DNA from: CALBPI01 sp039033995 | GTDB lineage: Bacteria; Pseudomonadota; Gammaproteobacteria; Steroidobacterales; Woeseiaceae | Assembly: GCA_039033995.1 (NCBI GenBank) | Contig: JBCCBP010000004.1 | Location: 62,001-126,000, forward strand | Length of the DNA: 64,000 bases | Direction of reading: 5' to 3' | Part shown: positions 8,150-16,498 of the stretch, one piece after another | How positions within the stretch are numbered: the stretch's first letter is position 1 | Layout: the number at the start of each line of letters is the position of its first letter | The notes under the pieces: model-generated | What the model was told of the DNA's origin: nothing | Database searches by the model: none | Seen by the model: the letters and a program-made list of their open reading frames with translations, nothing else | Program-made: the position numbers and the translations under genes

Positions 8150-9439
8150 ATGTTGCAACGTCTATTCGCGTTATCCGCGCAGCAGACCACCGTTCGTCGC
8201 GAGACCGTGGCTGGGCTGACGACCTTTCTCGCGATGGCCTACATTACCGTGGTCAATCCTTCCATTCTGTCCGAGACCGGCATGGACTTCGGTGCAGTCT
8301 TCGTCGCCACTTGCATCGCGGCGGCGTTCGGCTCCATCGTGATGGGTGTGCTGGCCAATTATCCAGTCGCTTTGGCGCCTGGCATGGGGCAAAACGCCTT
8401 CTTCACATTCGCAGTCGTGATCGGGGGTGGGCATAGTTGGCAGACCGCGCTCGGCGCCGTTTTCATTTCGGGCGTCTTGTTTGTCATATTGAGTGTCCTG
8501 CCGTTCCGCGAATGGCTGATCAATGCGATCCCACGCAACTTAAAGTTGGGTATGGCTGCAGGCATCGGCCTGTTTCTCGGATTCATTGCGCTGCAAAACG
8601 CGGGTGTTGTTGTGGATAATCCGGCGACGCTGGCCTCGGTCGGCGACCTAGCCGGGTTCGCGCCACTGATGTGTTTGCTCGGCTTTGTGTTGATTACCGC
8701 GATGACGGCACGCGCCGTGCCTGGTGCGGTGATCATCGGTATTTTGCTCGTTTCCGTCATCGGCTGGGTGACGGGTCAGGCGGCGTTTCAGGGGCTCGTT
8801 TCTTTGCCGCCATCACCGGCACCGGTGCTGTTGCAGCTTGATCTCGCTGGTGCGCTACAGTGGTCCATGATCACCGTCATCCTGTCTTTCCTGATCGTCG
8901 ATGTCTTTGACACCGCCGGAACGCTCGTCGGTGTGGCGACCCGTGCCGGACTCGTGGATGACCAACACCGACTACCGCGGTTGCGTCCGGCACTGCTTGC
9001 AGATTCTGGCGCGACCGTCGTCGGCGCGTTGGTCGGCACGTCATCGACCACCAGTTTCATCGAGAGTGCTGCCGGCGTCGAAGCTGGCGGACGCACCGGT
9101 CTGACGGCGGTAGTCTGTGGGCTGTTATTTCTCGCCTGTCTATTTCTGGCGCCATTGGCGCAGAGCATTCCCGCCTATGCCACCGCTTCAGCGCTGCTGT
9201 TCGTTGCGTGCCTGATGGCCCGCAGTCTTGCCGACCTGGACTGGACAGACATTAGCGAGAGTGCACCTGCTGTCGTTGCAGCCCTCGCGATGCCACTGAC
9301 ATTTTCGATTGCCGACGGTATTGGCATTGGCTTCCTGACCTATGCTGCGATCAAGGTATTTAGCGGTCGGGCGTTATCGTGTGCGCCGGTGGTCTACGTG
9401 ATCGCCGCGATATTTGCCGCCAAGTACCTGTTGCTATGA
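8150..9439 (+). CDS. NCS2 purine permease, AzgA type
   Basis: A 429-residue inner-membrane permease of the AzgA branch of NCS2 (adenine, guanine and hypoxanthine import, proton symport). Seen: the conserved N terminus ETVAGLTTFLAMAYITVVNP, then PGMGQNAFFTF and the signature GTSSTTSFIESAAGVEAGGR, and about 12-13 hydrophobic segments. It follows the exported NUP1 protein in the same direction, as expected if NUP1 releases the bases that this permease imports. It ends in a 6-nt overlap with the convergent DUF952 gene. Confidence 0.92.
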   Translation: MLQRLFALSAQQTTVRRETVAGLTTFLAMAYITVVNPSILSETGMDFGAVFVATCIAAAFGSIVMGVLANYPVALAPGMGQNAFFTFAVVIGGGHSWQTALGAVFISGVLFVILSVLPFREWLINAIPRNLKLGMAAGIGLFLGFIALQNAGVVVDNPATLASVGDLAGFAPLMCLLGFVLITAMTARAVPGAVIIGILLVSVIGWVTGQAAFQGLVSLPPSPAPVLLQLDLAGALQWSMITVILSFLIVDVFDTAGTLVGVATRAGLVDDQHRLPRLRPALLADSGATVVGALVGTSSTTSFIESAAGVEAGGRTGLTAVVCGLLFLACLFLAPLAQSIPAYATASALLFVACLMARSLADLDWTDISESAPAVVAALAMPLTFSIADGIGIGFLTYAAIKVFSGRALSCAPVVYVIAAIFAAKYLLL

Positions 9440-9835
9440 CGTCAGATTACCGATCGCGGTGAACGTCCCATCCGCCGCTCGCGTCACTGGATGAACGGCC
9501 ACCAGGCACGCTTGCGAAAGACCGCCAAACAGATGCGGAAACAATTGGTCTGCTGTCACTCCGGGTATTTCCGGTGGTGTCTCGCCGACGGCGGCTGCTG
9601 GCTCGAACAGGACTTTGACGCCAGTGGCCTCGACCCGTTTTACGGTCGTCTCAAGGCATAACCATGCCTGATCGCTCCCGGCATAGAAGTGGTTCGCGAC
9701 ATTCAACAGCAGGTGTGCGTCGGCGGTCGCATGAATAAAGCCATCTTGTTCATACGTAGCTGGAAAATAGATCTCATCGGGCGCTAGCGATTCCCAGCGT
9801 GATTTCGGTACCAAATGAAAGAGGCGCTGTGACAT
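9434..9835 (-). CDS. DUF952 domain protein
   Basis: A 133-residue cytoplasmic protein fitting DUF952 along its whole length. Seen: LFHLVPKSRWESL near the start, then the family signature DGFIHATADAHLLLNVANHFYAG. Function unknown; I recall the family being grouped with ADP-ribosyltransferase-like folds, but this is memory and untested here. It starts 6 nt after the stop of the lipoprotein NUP2 gene and is probably co-transcribed with it, which suggests a link to nucleoside handling. Confidence 0.82.
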   Translation of the reverse strand: MSQRLFHLVPKSRWESLAPDEIYFPATYEQDGFIHATADAHLLLNVANHFYAGSDQAWLCLETTVKRVEATGVKVLFEPAAAVGETPPEIPGVTADQLFPHLFGGLSQACLVAVHPVTRAADGTFTAIGNLTS

Positions 9836-9841
9836 AGCGTT

Positions 9842-10927
9842 TTATTCCGTTGTTCCGGGTGGTGTGTGTTGGTAGCGATCCCAGTTCGCCAGCAATTCGT
9901 CGATAACGACCGAACCGACGATATAGCCGGATTCGAGGGCGGCGAGTAGTCCGCTATAGCCTTTGTTTTCCGACAGCAGATTGTCAGCGGCAGAGACGCC
10001 CGGCGGCGGCATCGTGTAGTTGCTGGCGGTACGCAACACGAGCACGCGTTGCTTGTCGACGCGACCCATGCGATCCAGATACGTCATCGATTGCATCGTG
10101 CCGGTCTCCTCCATGGCGGATGAGACGAACTCACCTTGACCGTCAGTCCAGTAGTCGACCCAGGCGTTGGCCCAGTTGTTCAGGATCTCACCGTGCCAGA
10201 ACGTAGATGCGGCGATATGGTCGCCGCGCAGTACAAACGGCGGTCGTTGCGCATTGGGATGTTCGGTGTAGCGTGCGCGAGCGGCGGCGATGTCGACGTC
10301 GTCAGGCAGCCGAATCTCTTTGGTCAGCTGATAGGCCCATTCTGTCAGCGCACCGTTCAGTCGATACACCTCACCGTTCTCGTCTTGCCGTCGCGGTTGC
10401 TGGAATGGGCGCTGGCTGTAGCGCTCGATGTAACCCCAACGCCAGTCTTCCGGCTTCTCTCTGGCATCGATTTCGTGGCCGATGTCGCCGTCTACCAGGT
10501 ACTCGGCCCATGCAGCCGATCCGATCGATGCATCGGCCGGGTCAAAACCTGAGATGCCGGCGACCAGAAAATAGCTTTGCGTCAGATCGAAGCGTGGATC
10601 CATGCCGAGTGCCATGATAGACGCTGCGGCTTTCGCGGTGCCGATACCAGTCACGACACCCAGCAGACCGCTGTCGGGGTTGTAATGCAAATCATGATGC
10701 GCACCGAATGGAAAAACCGTCGTAAGATCGCGGCGTACGTTCCAGAACTGGAATTCGCCCGGCGCATCACCGCTGTCTGCGCCGCGCTCAAACATCGTGA
10801 TGATCACGACCTTCGGTTTGATCGCTCCGCGTTGCGACGGTTTCTGCGCGGCGCATCCGACTAGCATGACGACTAGCAGGCTGATCAACAGGCGGATCTG
10901 CAATCTGACTTCAACGTAAGGCGACAT
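9842..10927 (-). CDS. Lipoprotein purine nucleoside permease-family protein (NUP2)
   Basis: A 361-residue paralogue of NUP1 (7073-8125). Seen: a lipoprotein signal with lipobox LVGC (Cys25), so it is membrane-anchored. Shared motifs are TMFERGADSGDAPGEFQFW, the Gly-rich loop GVVTGIGTAKAAASIMALG (very like the MTAN/PNP loop), YFLVAGISGFDPADASIGS, SSAMEETGTM and RTASNYTMPPPG. I infer an envelope nucleosidase or phosphorylase-like enzyme, the lipidated partner of the soluble NUP1. GGAG precedes the start. It lies between a terminator for the TonB receptor and the DUF952 gene. The permease label of the family comes from yeast and is doubtful for a single-lipid-anchor protein. Confidence 0.82.
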   Translation of the reverse strand: MSPYVEVRLQIRLLISLLVVMLVGCAAQKPSQRGAIKPKVVIITMFERGADSGDAPGEFQFWNVRRDLTTVFPFGAHHDLHYNPDSGLLGVVTGIGTAKAAASIMALGMDPRFDLTQSYFLVAGISGFDPADASIGSAAWAEYLVDGDIGHEIDAREKPEDWRWGYIERYSQRPFQQPRRQDENGEVYRLNGALTEWAYQLTKEIRLPDDVDIAAARARYTEHPNAQRPPFVLRGDHIAASTFWHGEILNNWANAWVDYWTDGQGEFVSSAMEETGTMQSMTYLDRMGRVDKQRVLVLRTASNYTMPPPGVSAADNLLSENKGYSGLLAALESGYIVGSVVIDELLANWDRYQHTPPGTTE

Positions 10928-10959
10928 ACGGTGCTCCGTTTAATGATTCGCAGTGTGGC

Positions 10960-10996
10960 AAAAAAAAGCCCCGGCAGCGATACCGATGCCGGGGCC
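10960..10996 (-). terminator. Rho-independent terminator of the TonB-dependent receptor gene
   Basis: On the minus strand, a 9-bp perfect GC-rich stem (plus-strand arms GCCCCGGCA 10968-10976 and TGCCGGGGC 10987-10995) with a 10-nt loop is followed by eight U. It starts 28 nt after the receptor stop. Confidence 0.93.
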
Positions 10997-11023
10997 CGAA
11001 TGGCTGATCAAGTCAGCGTTCGA

Positions 11024-13405
11024 TCAGAAGCGGAACGATACGCTGGCTTGCCAGTTACGCGGCAGTTCCGGCAGTACGATCTGCGAACCAAACAGGTTCG
11101 GGAAGTTCGCGCGGAAGTAGCGCTCATCGGTCAGGTTCTTACCAGTCAGCGCAAACTGCCAGTTGTCGGTTTCGTAAACGACGCCGGCGTTGACCAGTGT
11201 ATACGATGGCAGCTCAACCGCTTGCGAGAAGCCTGAGAACACAGAGTCGACGCTAACCACACTACCGTTCAGCGCGATGCCGTTTTCGAACGCGTAGGTA
11301 CCGGTGAACGATAAGATGTTCTCCGGCATGCCTGCGCGTCTAGCACCGGCTTCGCCTTCAGAGAACACGATACCGATCGCCTGACCACCAAAGATGCTGG
11401 CAGGGTCGATCTGCGGGATGTCGTCTGCACCGAAGAAGCTGAAGCGACCCGCATTCTCGAGCGTGTTCAGGTTAACGACTTCGATGTGTGTATAGCCTGC
11501 TGTCAGAACCAGATTCTCGTTCACGACCCAACGCGCTTCCAGCTCGACGCCTTCTGTCTTGTTGGATTGGTTGGTCACAATCGCTTGCGCGTTAAAGTCC
11601 GTACGCTCCTGCTCGTAAATGGAGAGTGCTACGTACAGGCTGTCATCGAGGAAGCTGCCTTTAACACCCGCTTCAATCAACTCAGACGTGTCGAACCAAC
11701 CATTGCCGATAATAGCGCCAGTCTGGATTTCAGCGCCCTGACCGGCGATGACAGTAGATTGCTCAGATGCCGTGAAGTAAGGGATCAGGCTGTTGCCAGC
11801 GGACAACTCAAAGTCCCACGAGATACTGGCTGTCCACGAGATGCCGTCTTCCGTGTCCTCGGCGAACAACGGATTGGATCCGGGGAATAGCAGCACTTCG
11901 TCGATGCTGTTGCTTTCGACGTCGATCGTGTCATAGCGCACGCCGACCAACGCTGAGAAACCGTTGTCGAGCACCAGGTCGCCGAGCAAGGCCAGACCCA
12001 GGTTGGTGTAGTCACCTTCGTAACGATCGGCGAAGTCCGTGCCGCTGCGTGTGGCGAGCAGGCGACGATCACGTGCTGTTGACGGACCGGTCAGGTCGCG
12101 ACGATCGAAGTACTCGTTGATGAAGTCACTGCCGTGGTTGAAGTCGGTATGACGAATCGATGGCGAAATCTGCAAAGTCGTTGTACCGGACGCCATATCA
12201 AAGGCTTTCTGGAACACGAGCTTGTCTTCGATAACCCAGGAGTCATGGAACTGCGAGAAGCCGTACGCATTTTCGTTCAGGTTGTCATATTTCTCGAAGA
12301 ACAATTGGTTTTTGATTTCCCAGCCGCTGTCGGTGTCATAAATCGCGTCGAAGTACAGCGTCATGACTTCGTTGTCGAGTGTATCGTCCGGTGCGACCAG
12401 AACCTGGCTGCCATCGAGCTGTGCCGTGCCGGGGTTTTCCAGCGCAGACAGCGGGTTGATGTCCGCCTGTGTGACCGATCCCGTGCCGACGAAAAACTGG
12501 CTGATGCCGGCGACGTTGTATTCGTCGTGGGAGATGCTGCCATCGCCATTGGTATCTAGCGGCTGTGCCAGGCCCGTGATGTAAGTACCGTTGTCGATCA
12601 GGTCCTGTGTCAGGCGGTTCCAGCCTGCGACCTGGTTACCCTCATACTTGTGATACATACCACCGAACTGGATATGCAGTGATTCGTTGACGTCATGGTC
12701 GATCGCAAGCTGCAACAGTGTCTGGTTGGTGCTCGTATTTTGGTAGTAACTCTCGGAGTCTTCGACTTCGCCGTACATGTAGTAGCCGAATTCGCGGTCA
12801 GCGAACTCAGCAGGGCCACCCACTTCGCCGGTGATGACGTTGCGATCCCATGAACCTGTCGTGTAAGACACACGACCTTCCACTTCATCGAGATATTGAC
12901 CGCCATCAGCGCGCGCTGACTTAGGCACGAAGTTCAGGTAGCCGCCGATTTTGGCAGGGCCATAAATCATCGACGCCGGTCCGCGAACAATATCGATGCG
13001 GTCAGATGCACCAATCGGCGTTGGGTAGTTACCCGGGTTGTCGAGGCGACGGACGCCGCGGAAGTAAGTCTCGCCCGATGTACCACGAATATCCAGCGCA
13101 CCGGCAACGCCGAAGAACGACTGCGTGAACGTACCGGGGGCCAGCGCCACGAGTTCGTCGATGTCGACAATATCGAAACGATCGAGCTGGTCAGAGCTGA
13201 TCGTTGACGCTGAACGTGGCGTTTCCAACAGTGTCTTATCAAGACCGAAGACGGAGCCGACGTCTTGTGTCGGCAGACTGTTTAGTGATCCCTCAACGAC
13301 AATCTCATCAATACTCTCATCGCTGTCCTGGGCGATGGCCGTCCCGGCCAACGCAGCAGCAACAGCCGCAGCAACCCCTGAATACAGGGCCTTCGATCGT
13401 TTCAT
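11024..13405 (-). CDS. TonB-dependent outer membrane receptor with an EF-hand loop
   Basis: A 793-residue receptor: signal peptide (cleavage after AIA, about residue 25), TonB-box-like IDEIVVEGS, plug domain (to about 165, with DRIDIVRGPASMIYGPAKIGGYLNFV), then a 22-strand type barrel ending in a terminal Phe (WQASVSFRF). An unusual insertion at 284-295, DTNGDGSISHDE, is a textbook EF-hand calcium loop. By homology the class resembles siderophore receptors, but its neighbours are all purine-uptake genes, so I infer a purine, nucleoside or nucleic-acid-derived substrate. AGGAGGG precedes the start. A short inverted repeat ATGAC-N5-GTCAT (13446-13460) lies upstream, and a terminator follows the gene. 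Confidence 0.92.
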   Translation of the reverse strand: MKRSKALYSGVAAAVAAALAGTAIAQDSDESIDEIVVEGSLNSLPTQDVGSVFGLDKTLLETPRSASTISSDQLDRFDIVDIDELVALAPGTFTQSFFGVAGALDIRGTSGETYFRGVRRLDNPGNYPTPIGASDRIDIVRGPASMIYGPAKIGGYLNFVPKSARADGGQYLDEVEGRVSYTTGSWDRNVITGEVGGPAEFADREFGYYMYGEVEDSESYYQNTSTNQTLLQLAIDHDVNESLHIQFGGMYHKYEGNQVAGWNRLTQDLIDNGTYITGLAQPLDTNGDGSISHDEYNVAGISQFFVGTGSVTQADINPLSALENPGTAQLDGSQVLVAPDDTLDNEVMTLYFDAIYDTDSGWEIKNQLFFEKYDNLNENAYGFSQFHDSWVIEDKLVFQKAFDMASGTTTLQISPSIRHTDFNHGSDFINEYFDRRDLTGPSTARDRRLLATRSGTDFADRYEGDYTNLGLALLGDLVLDNGFSALVGVRYDTIDVESNSIDEVLLFPGSNPLFAEDTEDGISWTASISWDFELSAGNSLIPYFTASEQSTVIAGQGAEIQTGAIIGNGWFDTSELIEAGVKGSFLDDSLYVALSIYEQERTDFNAQAIVTNQSNKTEGVELEARWVVNENLVLTAGYTHIEVVNLNTLENAGRFSFFGADDIPQIDPASIFGGQAIGIVFSEGEAGARRAGMPENILSFTGTYAFENGIALNGSVVSVDSVFSGFSQAVELPSYTLVNAGVVYETDNWQFALTGKNLTDERYFRANFPNLFGSQIVLPELPRNWQASVSFRF

Positions 13406-13626
13406 TTGACACCCTCCTAAAGGCGCGTAGCTTTCCCGTTTTCTAATGACTGGCTGTCATCATTTTTTAAGCGATTCCTGTAAGAAAACGCTGTTGTTTT
13501 TTACTGACACACGTAAACGTCAGCACACCAACGCTCGATAAGCGGAGTTCGGATAGCCGCAATGCGGTTTTGTCATTCACTTTGCTCATCGTGCAAACCT
13601 GATACCCCCCAGGTTCGCGCCAACGG

Positions 13627-15030
13627 TCAGTCACAGAGCTGATAGCGGGCACAAATGAAGGACCGAGTGTCCGGCAAGCGTTCGGGATTTTCAAGTCCGT
13701 CGCGTTGTATTTTTGCCTCAAATTCCCGCATTTGCTGCGTATGTCGATCGATAAGTCGTTGTTTTACGTCGTCGTCAACAAACGCGTAGGTCAATGAATT
13801 GATGTGCAGTTGCTTGACTTCTCGCCAATTCAAATTGAATTCCCTGACCGCCACGAAGAACTCGTCCGTGAGCGTGGAATCCCACATGCCGCGGTCATCG
13901 GTGGACAGCGCCACCGGAATATCGGTCCGCAAATACTCTGGAAACGGGTGTTGCGAATAATCCACAACGTACTCCAGCAGTAGGTTGCTAATCAGGTTGA
14001 TTTCAACAAGATAGGGGCCGTTTCTCATCAATAGCATGACTTCGTCATCGGTGATCAGATTCAGCCCATGGCCGATCCTCGATGCGCCGAGAAGCAGGGT
14101 ATCGCGGACATGATCGTTGGGCTCGTCCACTTCGCCTGCGTGGATCGCCAAGCCGACGTCATACTGCTGTCGGAGCTCACGTAAGGTGGGTAAAAATCGT
14201 CTTGGATGACCTTTGTCGTTATCTTCCCGACCAACCAGATTGACTGCGGCGATCAGGTCGCTGTTTTTGGCCGCAAGCCGATACAAATTGCGCAAGTCGT
14301 CCTCTGCATCGCCGACGAAGCGCAGCAGCGTCAGCTGCAGTCGAACCGTCATGCCAGTCTCGATAATGTCCCGCTCGAGCAGGCGGGCGCGAAACCGGTC
14401 GATCATCTGCTGCGGGGTGATTCGCGTGCCGTCCGCTTCGCGAGCGCCCAATACGGCGACCATGATCTCCGCGTGGATCGCGCCCTCTGACGCCAGTGCC
14501 TGTAGATTAAGCGCCAGGTTTTGCTCCCGGATGTAGGGATTGAACAGCAGTGCGTTCAGCCGCTGCCAGTGCTTCTGGAAAAACTCCTCGCGACCTTCAC
14601 TATCTTGGTCGAGTTTGATACTGGACAGCCACCCGGCGCGCTGCTCATCGGTCAGTGAACGCAGGGCGACATACTCGCCGCGCTCGCAGGTGTCGAGCGC
14701 GTCGTAGTCGGACTGGTCAATGTTACGAAACAACAGGTGATAGGTGTCATCGCGACGATCGAATGGCCGGCAATTATTGATGCGTACCTTGGTGTAGTAA
14801 CGGTAACCCCGGGCCTCGCTAGCCAACGCATTGGCGAGCCACCACTCTGGATAGATCGAGCCGGAATTATGGTTATGCAGGTCCGCGCCCTTTGGCATCG
14901 CGGCCAGAACGGCATACAGCGCGCGATCGTCGTCGCTCGCTTTCAAGGCTTCGAACCAGTCGGCACCAGACGCCGTGCCTGCAAAGATGCACAGTAACAT
15001 TGCAATTATATTCTGGATGCGGCGCATCAT
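13627..15030 (-). CDS. Exported adenosine deaminase-like protein (ADA2/ADGF type)
   Basis: A 467-residue metal-dependent deaminase with a signal peptide (cleavage near GTASG-AD, residue 22), so it acts in the periplasm or outside. Seen: zinc ligands DLHNHNSG (His52, His54), the catalytic AIHAGE (His297-Glu300), IGHGLNL (His321) and LSTDDRG (Asp378-Asp379), all intact. Substrate expected: adenosine or 2'-deoxyadenosine to inosine. The N-terminal region before the HxH is short compared with eukaryotic ADGF. It overlaps the upstream permease gene by 4 nt (ATGA), so the two are translationally coupled: export of the deaminase and import of a purine base are one operon. Confidence 0.88.
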   Translation of the reverse strand: MMRRIQNIIAMLLCIFAGTASGADWFEALKASDDDRALYAVLAAMPKGADLHNHNSGSIYPEWWLANALASEARGYRYYTKVRINNCRPFDRRDDTYHLLFRNIDQSDYDALDTCERGEYVALRSLTDEQRAGWLSSIKLDQDSEGREEFFQKHWQRLNALLFNPYIREQNLALNLQALASEGAIHAEIMVAVLGAREADGTRITPQQMIDRFRARLLERDIIETGMTVRLQLTLLRFVGDAEDDLRNLYRLAAKNSDLIAAVNLVGREDNDKGHPRRFLPTLRELRQQYDVGLAIHAGEVDEPNDHVRDTLLLGASRIGHGLNLITDDEVMLLMRNGPYLVEINLISNLLLEYVVDYSQHPFPEYLRTDIPVALSTDDRGMWDSTLTDEFFVAVREFNLNWREVKQLHINSLTYAFVDDDVKQRLIDRHTQQMREFEAKIQRDGLENPERLPDTRSFICARYQLCD

Positions 15031-16382
15031 ATCTCCCTACGTTGGCGGCCGGGTACGACAGCGTCGAGCAGTATGGCAAAAAATGCGCCACTTGAAATCG
15101 GAAAGCCAAAAAAATGGCTGACGGCGGGCGGCAACCTATCGAGTATCGGTGCAGCCCACGGTGTGGTCGTGAACAGGCCGCAGGCGATGGCCAATGCAAT
15201 CACGGCCCAGTCGCGTCGGGTTGCATGGTGGCTCGCGGCAATCTGATAGCCAGAAACGACAACCATCGCGAACATCAGCAGCGTCGCACTGGCGATCACA
15301 ATGCCCGGAATGCGTTGCACGACGGCCGCGACCAACGGCACCGTGCCAAGCGCAATCAAGAACAGCCCTACAAACCGACCAACGCGGCGGCTGGATACCC
15401 CCGTCAAGCGAATGACCCCGTTGTTTTGACTGAAGGTCGTGTTTGGAAACGTACAAAACAAAGCCGCGATGGCTGAGTTGATGGAGTCTGCGAGGATACC
15501 GCCACGCAGGCGTCGCCAGAAGCTCGGCCCTTCCGTGGCCAGCCCTGACAGGCTGGCGGTCGCCGTCAGATCGCCGATGGACTCTGTGACCGAGACCAGG
15601 AACACGGGCAGCAATATGGCGACCAGCGCCCAGTCCACGGCAAACGGGTAACGCTGGAATTCCGGCACAAACCACAGCGCTTGTTGATCGAGCTGCTCGA
15701 AGTTGACCATGCCAAAGCCGATGGCGGCGACAAAGCCTGCGGCCAGACCGATGACAATGCTGCTCATGCGCAGCGTGGGGCGTCGGTTTGTGGCGAGCAC
15801 TAGAATGAGTGTGAATACGCCGGCGGACAACACCACAAGCGGCCAGACGGGCTGATTCTCCTGGAGCGCTTGCTCGAAACTGCGGTTAATGTTGCCCAGT
15901 GTTGTCCATACGAGTGTCACGCCCAGCAACAGGATGATCGTCGCCGACACGTTGCGCGTGAGCACGTGGCGTAGTGTGTGAATAAATGGGCTGAGGGCCG
16001 CGATCAGCGCGGCGCAAATCAGGCAGGCAGTGAATACAAAGCCCAGCGCTTCCGCGCTGGTGAACGCTGCAGTTTTTAGCGAATAGAGATAAATCAGTGG
16101 ACCGATAAAGGTAAAGCTGGTCCCCTGGATGCTCAGCAGACCAGAGCCTACCGAACCGATGCGGCTCACCTGCAGCAGGGTCGCAACGCCAGACACGAAC
16201 AATGCCGAGCTGATCAGGTAGGTGGTATCCGTCGGCGATAACTGCATGCCGAGTGCGATCAGCAACGGCGCCGTGACAATGCCGCCAAACACTGCCAGCA
16301 GGTGCTGCAGGCCGACCAGAGCCGCGAATCCGAATGGGGGCTTGTCGCCGAGGCCATAGGTTATTGGTGTTGGTTTGACCAT
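15027..16382 (-). CDS. NCS2 xanthine/uracil-type permease
   Basis: A 451-residue inner-membrane permease of the UraA/XanQ (NAT) branch. Seen: the NAT signature QNNGVIRLTG (after CTFPNTTFS), the preceding SVTESIGDLTATASLSG segment on TM8, a first-helix QHLLAVFGG and about 14 hydrophobic segments. Likely imports xanthine, hypoxanthine or urate by proton symport; the exact base cannot be decided. GAGCGG precedes the start. Its 3' end overlaps the exported adenosine deaminase gene. It diverges from the deaminase gene at 16499 across 116 bp containing GCACC-N5-GGTGC (16419-16433). Confidence 0.9.
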   Translation of the reverse strand: MVKPTPITYGLGDKPPFGFAALVGLQHLLAVFGGIVTAPLLIALGMQLSPTDTTYLISSALFVSGVATLLQVSRIGSVGSGLLSIQGTSFTFIGPLIYLYSLKTAAFTSAEALGFVFTACLICAALIAALSPFIHTLRHVLTRNVSATIILLLGVTLVWTTLGNINRSFEQALQENQPVWPLVVLSAGVFTLILVLATNRRPTLRMSSIVIGLAAGFVAAIGFGMVNFEQLDQQALWFVPEFQRYPFAVDWALVAILLPVFLVSVTESIGDLTATASLSGLATEGPSFWRRLRGGILADSINSAIAALFCTFPNTTFSQNNGVIRLTGVSSRRVGRFVGLFLIALGTVPLVAAVVQRIPGIVIASATLLMFAMVVVSGYQIAASHHATRRDWAVIALAIACGLFTTTPWAAPILDRLPPAVSHFFGFPISSGAFFAILLDAVVPGRQRREI

Positions 16383-16498
16383 GACCGCTCATGGTAGCTG
16401 TCGTGTCGCTTCATGTCCGCACCGAATTGGTGCTGCTTGCCAGTCCGACCGGCGTGGGTTTAGCATCGACGCAGCGCAATTATTGAAGAGGCGGTGCC

